NCBI GenBank assembly: GCA_026874595.1
Contig: CM049314.1
Span: 37,613,229 to 37,677,228 of the forward strand
Reading direction: 5' to 3'
DNA: 64,000 nt
From: Sipunculus nudus
Lineage: Eukaryota; Annelida; Sipuncula; Golfingiida; Sipunculidae
The notes under the pieces are model-generated. The model had not been told where the DNA came from. It ran no database searches and saw only the letters and a program-made list of their open reading frames with translations. Every line of letters begins with the position of its first letter. Position 1 is the stretch's first letter. This document shows positions 1 to 14,449 of the stretch, piece by piece. Position numbers and translations under genes: made by a program.

Positions 1-335
1 ATGTGTTGTGTGCTGCAAGACTAATGCTGCGGTAATTCGTTACCGCTCGTACAGATTGTATGTACCAGATGGCAGCTCGTTCGTACGACTTGCCAACGTT
101 CGGTACCCAACAAAAGACCCACTGACCGGATGTCTAGGTTGTGATGGTAACCAAAAAGAAACCGATTAGTAAAATATGTTACATGTTACATTTGTTTAAC
201 TTTATTTGTCATTTGAAAATTTTATGTAAACCAGTCAAATATTGCCTAGATTGGTGTCTTTATTTGCTCCCTACATCTCGAAAAGCAGTGAATACAGGTG
301 AAGGTCGCTAAGTGGACTTGCTCCGCCCAATCACA

Positions 336-395
336 GTTTCCCAGTGGTACGTTCCACTTGGGTCATGTGTTGAACGGGATTCCCCACTGGGAAAC
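336..395. repeat. 12-bp inverted repeat (hairpin)
   Basis: GTTTCCCAGTGG at 336-347 is the exact reverse complement of CCACTGGGAAAC at 384-395, leaving a 36-base loop. It lies just outside the left arm of the larger inverted repeat. No function is assigned. Confidence 0.7.
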
Positions 396-451
396 TCGTA
401 CGTTCCATCTATTCCAGAGGTAACGAACGCAGCATAAATTCTAGACTGGTA

Positions 452-1368
452 CCCCGCTCTATTATTGGCAGGTGGCGGCACTCGGTAAAACCCGGAATTT
501 CCGAGGATATTCCGAGATTCCTCGGAATAAAAGTTTGAGCCGTTTCCCTCAGCAGAGGATCCCTGACAGTAGAAAAAAAGTTCCAAAACATATTAAATGA
601 ATAATTATCTTCCTATTTCTTTAGGGTTCCGTTCTAATCTTCGACCTTTTAAGGCGTAATATACGGTTTTCCGAGCCAGATCAGACCGGCCCGGGACGAC
701 GACCATGTTTATGGTAGATCATACCTAAATCCGGTGGTTTCATGAGAATTCTTGGAGAGTATAAACAGCTGACAGGCCTGGATAAAAAGAAGTAAAGAGA
801 GTGAATTGTAGATTTATCAGAAATACTCCTCTTATTGATAATAAGATCATGAAATATTGTGGAAGGCCATAACAAAAGAAAGGGGCAGGGCATGGAGAGA
901 GATTCTACAATTAATGGAAGTGGCATGACATTTGGACAGGGAGGCTACAGCAGTATTGATCAGTGTCTACAAGTGTTTTCATTTACCACTGGCATTATTA
1001 AAATTCTATTTTTTATAAGTCCAATGAACGAAGGAACACATTTGAAAACAAAATCATTTATTAACAACTGAACCATAATAATCGAATGAAATATGTACAG
1101 GGCTGTTTGAAAAGATGTTAAAAAAATCGTACGCTGCACCTTAATAAGTCGAAGATTAGAACGGAACCCTGAATAAATGGGAAGATAATTGTTCATTCTT
1201 CAGGTATGGGTACTTTTTTTCTACTGTCAAGGATCCTCTGCCGAGGGAAATGGCTCAAACTTTTATTCCGTGGGATCTCGGAATATCCTCGGAAATTCCG
1301 AGGAAATTCCGGGTTTTACCGAGTGCCTCTATTATTGCACCGCTGCTCTTGGCCAATCATAGAGACGG
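452..1368. repeat. Large inverted repeat, about 200-bp arms, possible foldback element
   Basis: The left arm (about 452-668) is an imperfect reverse complement of the right arm (about 1119-1368). Shared blocks in arm orientation include CTCGGTAAAACCCGGAATTT, GATCCNTGACAGTAGAAAAA and GGGTTCCGTTCTAATCTTCG. About 450 bp of unrelated sequence separates the arms. The arms also contain repeated small palindromic motifs of the TTCCGAGGA / TCCTCGGAA type. No coding sequence is recognised in the spacer. A foldback or MITE-like mobile element is the likeliest explanation, but I did not find a target-site duplication. Confidence 0.7.
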
Positions 1369-1399
1369 GCATAGAACGCCATCTTCAGTACTCACGGCA

Positions 1400-2112
1400 G
1401 ACTGGTTCCAACTCCAGTGTGTATTACATATGATAAAAATAAGCATTTCGTTTGCTCAGAGAAGTTGTCAAAAGTTTGCTGTACATTTCGTGTGCCATTT
1501 ATGATTTAATTAATAGATATATTATAATCCAATGCCACGTACAGTGGAATATCAAGGATTCAGTATATCGTGTCATCTATACATCCATCAGTCAATTTTT
1601 GTGCAACAACTCATTTTCAATATTTGGAAACTTTAAATAACTAGAGAAAGTAATTTTATAAGAAATCTTCACGGATAATCAGCCAGGATTGCGTGAACGT
1701 CCATAACCACAGGTATGAGCGTGCAGACTGGATTTGGAACCAGTCTACAGGTAAGTCAGGAGTACTTAAGATGGCGTTGTACGCCTGTCTCTCACACAGT
1801 GGATGGTAAAACGACGCAGGGGGCATGTTGCTTCTTGCTTGCTGAGGACCATAATAGAGCAGGGTACCAGTCTACATAAATTCGAGCGTATCGTGCGTCC
1901 TTGACCTTGTCCATTATATCATATGCATGCAAGCGTACCTAACATAAAGCGGAGTTGGTCGAGTCGTAACCATTTACAATGCTTACCTTACACACGCACC
2001 TCGATAACGAAATGTAAACACAGGTAACACGTACGGAATAATATAGGGTTTACCGTGTACACTTAAATTATACCTGTATTTCCTTCCAGCAGACGAACGG
2101 ATAATAACCGAT
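1400..2112. other. Upstream region of the aldo-keto reductase gene
   Basis: No gene is recognised. The stretch should contain the promoter and any 5' untranslated exon of the downstream reductase gene, but I see no convincing core promoter motif. Confidence 0.3.
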
Positions 2113-2250
2113 ATGGAGATTTTGTCCGGTGTTAGTAACATGGACGCGCATTTGCAGTATACAAAACTGGGAAGATCAGGACTTGAAGTGTCCAACATGT
2201 GCTTCGGTGGTACGACCTTTGGCAATGACCAAAGCCGACTTCTCGAAAGG
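2113..2250 (+). pseudogene. Aldo-keto reductase exon 1
   Basis: The exon encodes the N-terminal strand with LGRSGLEVSNMCFGGTTFG. ATG at 2113 or 2140 could start it; family members usually start close to the YTKLGRSGL block, which favours 2140. The donor GTTCGG after 2250 is weak but gives the phase 0 needed by exon 2, so the 3' edge is the least certain of the gene. Confidence 0.7.
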
Positions 2251-2404
2251 GTTCGGATTCTATCTATATATAGAGTGCAAAGAACATGTCTGAAAGACTA
2301 CCCATCTGTCAAGATCGCCTTTGATTGATAAAAAGTATTTACATTGATTATAACTTACCTGTTTAACACGAATACATTAATGCTAAGTCCCACTTTAGGT
2401 CTTA

Positions 2405-2406
<2 letters not shown>

Positions 2407-2475
<69 letters not shown>
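2407..2475. repeat. (AT)n microsatellite
   Basis: About 34 uninterrupted AT units inside intron 1 of the aldo-keto reductase gene. Confidence 0.95.
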
Positions 2476-2476
<1 letters not shown>

Positions 2477-2710
2477 CCTGTGTTATAAGACCACCCGTCG
2501 TATCTATATTGTGTGTATTTGACCACTATCTTGATAAACTGAAAGAGGTAACTATTAAAAAACACAGACTGGGGCTCTATTATTCCGCTAATCTGGCCCA
2601 TAGTGCAAACAAATTGAATTTTCTTATCTTAAATGGGTCCTTTCAGATGAGGAAACCAATTATTTTATCATGAGCGGCCGTTTAAATTCCGGAATTCGTC
2701 TCCTTTGTAG

Positions 2711-2853
2711 CATAAGCGACCCACTAACCCAGACGAGGAAGGATGCCATAAGTTACTGGATCGATTCGCAGAATAAGGAGGAAATTTCGTCGATACGGCA
2801 TCAATATATAACAACGGGCAGTCTGAAGAAATTGTTGGCTCATGGGCCGAAAA
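2711..2853 (+). pseudogene. Aldo-keto reductase exon 2 with in-frame TAA
   Basis: Acceptor TCTCCTTTGTAG precedes 2711 and donor GTAACG follows 2853 (phase 2). The frame reads DEEGCHKLLDRFAE, then TAA at 2774-2776, then GGNFVDTASIYNNGQSEEIV. The family normally has Ala or a similar residue at the stop position. The Asp and Tyr of the catalytic tetrad are both in this exon. Confidence 0.8.
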
Positions 2854-3384
2854 GTAACGTATTTTAAGCTACCATTATCTTCTTAGCATGCATTCTCCCT
2901 GAGAAAAGAGATTTTCTTTTAACATGATGATAGCATTATGGGGCGAATAAACTAAAGGGTTTCATTTTCCCGATAATATCGCGAATTGGAACACATGAAC
3001 ATACCGCAAATCGTAGTATAAATCTATAAAACTTGTATCATAAATTGATTTATTCGCAATAAAGATCTTAATTATATACTTATTGTATATATATATATTG
3101 GTAAATAAAAAAAATAAATGATGATTTAGATGTTAAAATAATCTCAAATGAAAAAATGTGTGACATTAACATATTAAGAATACGGTATTCGAGTAATCGG
3201 CAATCGACTACTCTTGGAGTCTCGCCTATATTGAAACAATCGATGTTTATACTCAGCATGCATTTAGTGATACGGTTAAAATCTAGTAACTGGGTTAAAA
3301 CGGAATGAGTCTTCGGTCCTCGTGCCTATTGCCATATTGTTTGAGCTTATGTCGATATTGTATTGTACCATTATTAACTAATAG

Positions 3385-3541
3385 ATATGGCAGGGACAAG
3401 CTTGTTATCGCTAGTAAATGCAATTGGAGAACAGACGACTCCGCATATCCAAACAACATCGATCTGAGCCGCAAAAACATTATGCAGTCCGTCGACGAGA
3501 GTCTGAGAAGACTGCGAACTGACTACATTGACTTGTACCAG
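3385..3541 (+). pseudogene. Aldo-keto reductase exon 3
   Basis: The first base completes the split codon from exon 2. The exon encodes YGRDKLVIASKCNW and ends DESLRRLRTDYIDLYQ at donor GTAAAG (phase 0). The Lys of LVIASK is the catalytic Lys of the family. Confidence 0.85.
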
Positions 3542-5288
3542 GTAAAGTAATATACGTAACGGTACGTCAGAGACGCAGAAAACAGTGGTAGTTTAAACCA
3601 GTTATAGTAAACGCGCAGAAGGTTCACATGAAATGTGTTACCATGCAGGCTTAGTTGTGTTGAATCTATATTACCGGTATAATAAATGAGATCGACTGTG
3701 TCTGATTTATACCAAGCCATACATTACTGTTTTTGTCAATGTCTCTAGATGCACTTTTGACCTAATGACAAGAAAGTTTTTGCCCACATGTTAGGTGCCA
3801 TTAATTGCTATTGATATCTGTGCTGAAAGCGAATGGGTGTAAATAAATTCCTCCGGCTTTTTTCTAACATATATCGTGCCATTTATAAGGCTAGCGGTAT
3901 ACCCTAATTCCGACATGCGACTTATGACATCCGTGATTTAGTCTCTAGGCAAAATGGCAGTTGATATGTCCGGCTTTGATTTTTTAAGACAAGGTTTAAT
4001 AAATACACGAAAATACGATAGAAAAGTACTTCGAGAGAAATCTAAAGGTGGGATTCTATCCGCGGAAAAAAAATTGTTGGCCATTATACAAGAACCGTCC
4101 AAGTAGAAACCGGGGAATGCTCTGGGATTGACCGCGCCTTGATCCACTAATTATAGTAGGAAAACAAGACCTACCATTTGTTTACTTAAAGCGACAACCA
4201 TCATGCGGGGTAAAGGCTTCCAATATAATTCAGGATATACATTAATCTTGCATGCCTGTTTGTGGATAATTTCTGCATGTTCTATACGAAATATGTAGCT
4301 GATAGCCACATCCAGTCCTGCTTAGCGCATTAAATGACTGCGAAGGGGTTTACATTTTGTTTTGTCCATTCACGTCTTTTTTTTCTCTTCTCAGCCTAGC
4401 GTGTACACCACTGGCTGTGTACATCGGTAATTATATGGAATATGAGCGGTGAGCGGCTTGCGCAGGAAAATGTACGACATGGTTAATGTCACGATCCATA
4501 AGTGTCTTATCGGTCCAGCTAGAATTACTATACTCATTTTGTAAGCATAAATGTCTCTACATGCAAAATGACAGATAACAATTAGCATTTTGCTAAAAAA
4601 TTAAGACACCAATATATTAAAGTATCAAGTCTTTTGAGTAATGTATTTAAGGTCTAATCATCGTCAAAAATCATGAAAATTACATTTTTCTGAAAAACAT
4701 CTGGTTTTATAGATGATTGCTATATCTATCGTTTCACAAAAACACGTTCCTGGGGTTATATTGTATCAGTTAGAAAAATAAGTAGTTTATTTCAGATGTC
4801 AACCCCACGTGGGGTGCAAACAGGACCAACTGTCAGATCGGCGAGAGTTAGCAGCGTGTCAGTTGCTTATTGGTTAACCATGCGGTCGTGGCGTTAGGCA
4901 AATGGTTGATTGACAGGCGTGGGGAAGCCGCGGTCAGTCAGCCGGGAAAGAGCTAATCTTTATTACCGGCACTTACTAATTGGCACTATTTAATACAAAC
5001 ACGTCCCCCTATACGCCTAACCCAGCAGTAAAATGTACATCGTACTCCTCCAGTCTCCGAATAATGTCTTTGTCACTGCCGTAAAATATGTTAGTGTCAC
5101 CCAATAATGGTCCTGGCACCAAGAATATACCCAGAAATATGAATTTACCGATTGTTATTTCTGTAATTGTTATTTCCATGCTATACAATATAACATTTTC
5201 TCCCAGGGTCCATCATTACATCGCCAAAACAATTACCGAATTCATCGTTCCTTCTTATATAATATACACTATCATTAAACTGAACGTC
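3542..5288. other. Intron 3 of the reductase, 5' part; possible promoter of nested gene
   Basis: No exon is recognised. About 4800-5010 is noticeably more GC-rich than its surroundings, opens with the palindrome CCCCACGTGGGG and has CCAAT-type boxes (ATTGGTTA, ATTGGCA). It sits 300-500 bp upstream of the nested Mutator-derived ORF and is a plausible promoter for it; this is inference only. Confidence 0.3.
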
Positions 5289-9920
<4,632 letters not shown>

Positions 9921-10091
9921 TGTTTTCCTATATAAATGAACACGATATAGACGTTTTCATACGTGAATGTAAATACTGAATGTACAATGTATACTGAAGT
10001 GATTGTACATACTGAGTACAGGCTGTGTATAAATCTTTAAAGCTGAATATTTATGTATACAAATATATATTATATTTATTTATGTATACGC

Positions 10092-10097
10092 AATAAA
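10092..10097 (+). terminator. AATAAA polyadenylation signal, candidate
   Basis: AATAAA lies 172 bp after the stop of the Mutator-derived gene. It is a common hexamer in AT-rich DNA, so the assignment rests on position only. Confidence 0.35.
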
Positions 10098-10296
10098 TGT
10101 TTTACAAATATTTGTCTGGTACTGTGTTCATTATTGCAATTGGGTATGTGCATTTGTGTGTGGTATATATGAATGGTGTATATAAATCTAATGAGAGAGA
10201 GATATGTGTTGCTGCTAGCTATGTAGTGTCTCATATATAATTGTGAGAGGGAGAGACAAGCTGAATGTAACATTCTGTCGTTTGCTCTGATATAAG

Positions 10297-10470
10297 ATGA
10301 ATACATGGGATGCAAAAACACCTATAGAAGAATCGCTTACTGCACTGAATGAACTGGTAACCATGGGGAAAGTTCGTTACCTAGGAGCGAGTAACGTGAC
10401 TGGCTGGCAACTGCAGAAAATGGTTCACGTGACGCGGGAGAGGAACCTGGCTCCGATCACGTCGGTTCAG
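10297..10470 (+). pseudogene. Aldo-keto reductase exon 4
   Basis: Phase 0 at both ends, with acceptor GATATAAG and donor CAG|GTGGTC. It encodes MNTWDAKTPIEESL, GKVRYLGASNVTGWQLQKM and ends APITSVQ. The second residue is Asn where the catalytic His of the family is expected. Confidence 0.85.
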
Positions 10471-10937
10471 GTGGTCAGGGTGCCCCAAATATGTTACTAT
10501 TGATTTAAGTCAAGGTATTCAGAGTAAAAATAAAAGCTAGGACCAAACAAAATACATTCAACTAGATGTTTGTAATGACCAAACCCATTACTGGGAAGAC
10601 ACCGTCCCTTTCCTTCCGGTGTGGGTAATTGGCGATTATGTGATGAGGATAGATCTGCTACTCTGATCTTGAACACGCGATATTAATAAAAGCACATATA
10701 CCCTTACACAATAATGTCCAGTTGCCTCATTGGATTACTAAAAAAGTTGAATAATATGGTCCCAAAAACCAGCGTCATGCTGTTATCTATAAAACAAATA
10801 GTAACGGGATTTTTATCCAATCAGATTTTTAACATTCCATTTAAGAAATGCTGAATTTTACATTTAAAAGGGATTCGTAATCTTAAGATTAACATCCAAG
10901 TTATCTTAAATATTATATGCAATCGACAAACAATCAA

Positions 10938-10953
10938 CCCCCCCCCCCCCCCC
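10938..10953. repeat. Poly(C) run, 16 bases
   Basis: Uninterrupted homopolymer within intron 4 of the reductase; one of more than a dozen C/G runs in the window. Confidence 0.95.
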
Positions 10954-11159
10954 GACCTAAGAGAAATGGCCATAGTTTGAACGACCTTGGAAGTTTGGTC
11001 AAGGTCAAAAATAAATGCAGGTGCAAATCTGTGCCATGGGACTTGTATTGTGCCCAAACATCAGCTTTTCCAAATCAGCTGATCTTTAAAGTAAGAAATT
11101 GATATGTATATACTAAGGGGGGCATACGTAGGTCCACTCACATATTTTTTACCCTAATA

Positions 11160-11345
11160 AGAGGGTCCGGGGGGGGGGGGGAAGGTGTCTCCCTTTTCAG
11201 CCGAAAAAAAATGTTTTTAAGGTTTCCAGACCATTTTCTTTGCGACCTGAACCCCCTTTTCCGTACCTGGGATCTTTTTTTTTTTTTTTTTTCATTAGTC
11301 CTCTTTGGTTGGACCCCTCCTTTTCCTAAAGCCTGGATCCCCCGA
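11160..11345 (+). repeat. Dispersed repeat family A, copy 1
   Basis: Shares an ordered series of blocks with 12475-12640 and, reversed, with 24650-24840: TTTTCAGCC, a T-rich stretch, CATTAGTCCTC, GGTTGGACCCCTCC and CTAAAGCCTGGATCC. The family ends near a GGATCCGCCCCTG-like sequence. Confidence 0.55.
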
Positions 11346-11750
11346 TATGATTAATTACTTTTGTTGGCTTGGCTCGTCTTTGCCCTCAACAACTGTACAT
11401 TTCGAACCCTTCTTTTAGTTTGGCTTAATGAAAACATTCTTATATAATTCTGAAATAATTAGATATAGTTTGTATTATATTTCTATTCGTAATCGAGTGA
11501 TTTTATTTAGATAGCCGTCAACTGCTCCATACTTGTTGAATCCGATAGGCCTAAATTTATGCGAAACCGTGAACGTAAAATACAACTTTATATATCAGTT
11601 CTAAAACTTCCTTAAAATATACTCTGAACTGCACCGAACCAATCAAATCTTCTCAGTTGTCGAATTTCTTATGATTTTTTTTTTAATTTGCAAAAGAAAA
11701 ATCCTTTACCGTTCAATTATGTAATATAGAGTATGTTATATATTTATCAG

Positions 11751-11848
11751 AACCAGTACAGTTTGTTAGTGAGAGGTGTAGAAATGGAAGTTATCCAAGT
11801 ATGCAAGAATGAAGGGATTGGTTTCCTGGCCTGGAGTCCGCTGAAGGG
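11751..11848 (+). pseudogene. Aldo-keto reductase exon 5
   Basis: Acceptor TATTTATCAG, donor GTATGT, phase 2 at the end. It encodes NQYSLLVRGVEMEVIQVCKN and GIGFLAWSPLKG, the typical barrel segment before the GWLSGK loop. Confidence 0.85.
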
Positions 11849-11995
11849 GTATGTTATCTGGAGAAGTGGTTGAGGCAACTGAAATTTTAAAGAGCACTGG
11901 GCTTGGAGCTCGGTTAAAGTGAACTCAAAACTCAACACGATTACTCATGATTATTCTAGTCATAATCACACACACAACATATGCTCCACAATTAT

Positions 11996-12440
11996 GTATA
12001 ACTAGCAGATAAACCCGGTATACCGGGCTTATTACCGGGGTTTGGGAGATTATATTTACTGAGATGTAGAATGTTGGCTATTTTTTCCTAAAAGTGAACA
12101 GAAAATATAGGTTTTCAGAGGGAAACTGTCTCAATAAGTTATGAATAAATATTTTTTACATTTATCTTGCGGGGCTGTCCTCGTGGCAAGAAATTCATAC
12201 CCCGGTATGATTACCTGGAAAACCTGGTCAGTGACGATATTTACATTGTGAACCGGAATGAGACGCGGGAGCATTCAGGTTTTCGATATTTGACTGGATT
12301 CTATCGTTGAACGGATAAAAATTAGGTTGATGTGAGGAATACATGAAAGATTTATTAAATTGGTTGCAAGGAAATTGTACCTGAAGAAAGAAACAGAAAT
12401 ATGTATACCTCGTAAGTAGCAGAAGCGGACCCAACAGGAC
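11996..12440 (+). repeat. Dispersed repeat family B with 14-bp palindrome, copy 1
   Basis: Starts near ACTAGCAGATAAACCCGG and carries the perfect palindrome CCCGGTATACCGGG at 12014-12027, followed by CTTATTACCGGGG. Downstream blocks shared with the copy at 63391 include TCCTCGTGGCAAGAAATT, ATACCCCGGTATG, GGAATGAGACGCG, TTGACTGGATTCTATCG and GAAGAAAGAAACAGAAATAT. Both copies have the same orientation. No coding sequence is seen. Confidence 0.8.
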
Positions 12441-12474
12441 TCCATGCAGAGGGTCTGTTTCCCATTTTCAGCCA

Positions 12475-12640
12475 CCGCAACCTTTTTTCATCGTATCAGA
12501 CAAATTTTGAAGCCTGAAATCCCCGACACCACCCCATCCAACCCCACCCCACCCCTGTTCCTGATATTTGGACCTTTTAATTAGGTTTTGTCATTAATCC
12601 TCCTGGGTTGAACTCTCCATTTCATAAAGCGGGAAACATG
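12475..12640 (+). repeat. Dispersed repeat family A, copy 2
   Basis: Degenerate copy with TTTTCAGCCACCGCAACC, GTCATTAATCCTCCTGGGTT and CTCCATTTCATAAAGC in the same order as the other copies. Confidence 0.5.
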
Positions 12641-13459
12641 TGTTTTTCTCTTTTACTGACCACGCACGTGGGTCAAATCCCTCATTGAAAGCAAGCGTTA
12701 TTCAGATGAACAATAGTCCTTAGTGTTAGAGGTTAAGTGACCACAATGCACGCATTCCGGTGATTGCCGAAGGCAGTTCGGCTGTGCTCGGTTAAAAAAT
12801 GGAAAAATCACTCAAAATTATATGTACATTAAAAATTATTTATTTTCATATCGCCTATGTCACTGAGGGGATAATAACCATTAAAATGATGTATGGCACA
12901 GTATTGTACACTATGCGGTTTTAGAGAACATTGCGAACAAACGTGAACCGAATTCCTTTTATAAGTATTAAATAGATTTATTATGTATGACTCTTTTCCC
13001 GGTAATTATGATTAAACATTGTATTCCTTAAACAACCAATCTAACTTTCACGCGACAAAATCAAAGTTACTATAATCATAATACTCTGGGGATGAAAACA
13101 AAACTATCACCATTAAAATAATAAATTGTTAACAATTACTACAAAAAACGTATTCTTTTTTTCTAAAACAGAATTACCAATGGATTTTCTTCTTTTATTT
13201 TGCCTCAAATTTTTTTTATGAATGCCCACAGACAGGAACTTCCTACCTAAATTATAAATCTTAGTTTGTACAGCATCCATTACATGATAGGGACCAAGAA
13301 ACGTATCAGCACTTAAAGTATACATTTTATATTGCTAAAGTGAGTTTTCACGAGAAAAATGTTGTCATGGATAAATTTAAATAAGCGTTACCAATACGCC
13401 TATTTCAAGCAATAAACACATTGATTAACCATAAAATTACTTCAGAACTTATTTTGTAG

Positions 13460-13640
13460 GGGCTGGCTTTCTGGGAAAATAAAAAGAGGAATGGCCGCTC
13501 CACCAACGGGGACACGCATTGGCTGGGCGTCAGAAAAGCCGAAGGAGAGATTTCTACCTAGTAACGCCCCCTGGCAGGATGGGTGAACAACACAACATGG
13601 GAAGTGATAGAACAGGTAGAGAAAACGGCAAAAGAGACAG
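13460..13640 (+). pseudogene. Aldo-keto reductase exon 6 with frameshift
   Basis: The exon starts in frame with GWLSGKIKRGMAAPPTG and RIGWASEKPKERFLPSNAP. After WQD at about 13581 the frame shifts, and the rest (VNNTTWEVIEQVEKTAKET) reads in another frame. Its length of 181 bases is one short of, or two more than, what the flanking phases require. Donor G|GTACGT (phase 1) matches exon 7. Confidence 0.8.
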
Positions 13641-14198
13641 GTACGTTTCGCGGTGAAAGAATTGTAAAAAGTTTCTGTCTCATTTGTATCTGTTAAGAGA
13701 ACTAAAGTGTATAGAAAAAAAGTAAAAAAAAAAAGAATCTGATGAATTCTTAACGTAGTAAATAATACATATTTGCCATATATAGAAAGGGGGGAAAACA
13801 GCAAAAGGAACAGGTACGCTAAGATATGATGGAAATCTAAAAGCATCTGAAAAAGGTCATCATTTGTAGCTGTTATGAGAATAAACGAATGTAAGAAAAA
13901 ATGTTAAACGATGTTAAAAAGATATACCGGTTTTTTTGTCACGTTAATTTACAAAATATACCTGTGTATTTGTCATATTTGGTTTTTAGGGTAACGTAGG
14001 ACTGTAATGGTCCGATCTAGATACATTTTTCTATTTTTCATTATAATAATCGACTTTTTCAATGTCGTATCTTTTAGAAGACACTTCTCCTTTCTTCGAG
14101 TATAATGATCCAAATACATACGGGTTAATTAATCCTCTTCCTATCGGCGTTCTATATATACAATGTAATTTTTTTCCATTTTTCAAACTCGTTTTCAG

Positions 14199-14398
14199 GA
14201 AGGTCTATGGCTCAGGTGTCTCTTCGAATGTTACCCCAGAAAGAGGCTATGACGTCAGTGATATTTGGCGCCAACAAAATGCAGCAATTTGAAGATAACT
14301 TAGGGGCTGCCGCTGGCTGGAAACTGACAGACGAGCAAATGGCGTCGTTAGATCACGTGTCAAAGTATCCGGAACTGTATCCATACGCCTGGGCGTAA
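14199..14398 (+). pseudogene. Aldo-keto reductase exon 7
   Basis: Acceptor GTTTTCAG. It encodes GRSMAQVSLRMLPQKEAMTS, the late cofactor-binding stretch and a C-terminus ending YPELYPYAWA, with TAA at 14396-14398. AATAAA follows at 14444-14449 and is a plausible polyadenylation signal. Confidence 0.85.
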
Positions 14399-14449
14399 TG
14401 ATAAAAACAAAACAGCGCTCCCCATCGCTGGGTATTTCGGAGAAATAAA

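Noticed and set aside
5088-5288. Upstream ATG (5088) as start of the Mutator-derived protein
   Set aside because: The extra 67 residues are hydrophobic and unlike the family, while ATG 5289 starts a basic segment typical of DNA-binding proteins.
13442-13846. A 134-codon minus-strand frame
   Set aside because: It overlaps reductase exon 6 on the opposite strand; the plus-strand exon explains the sequence better.
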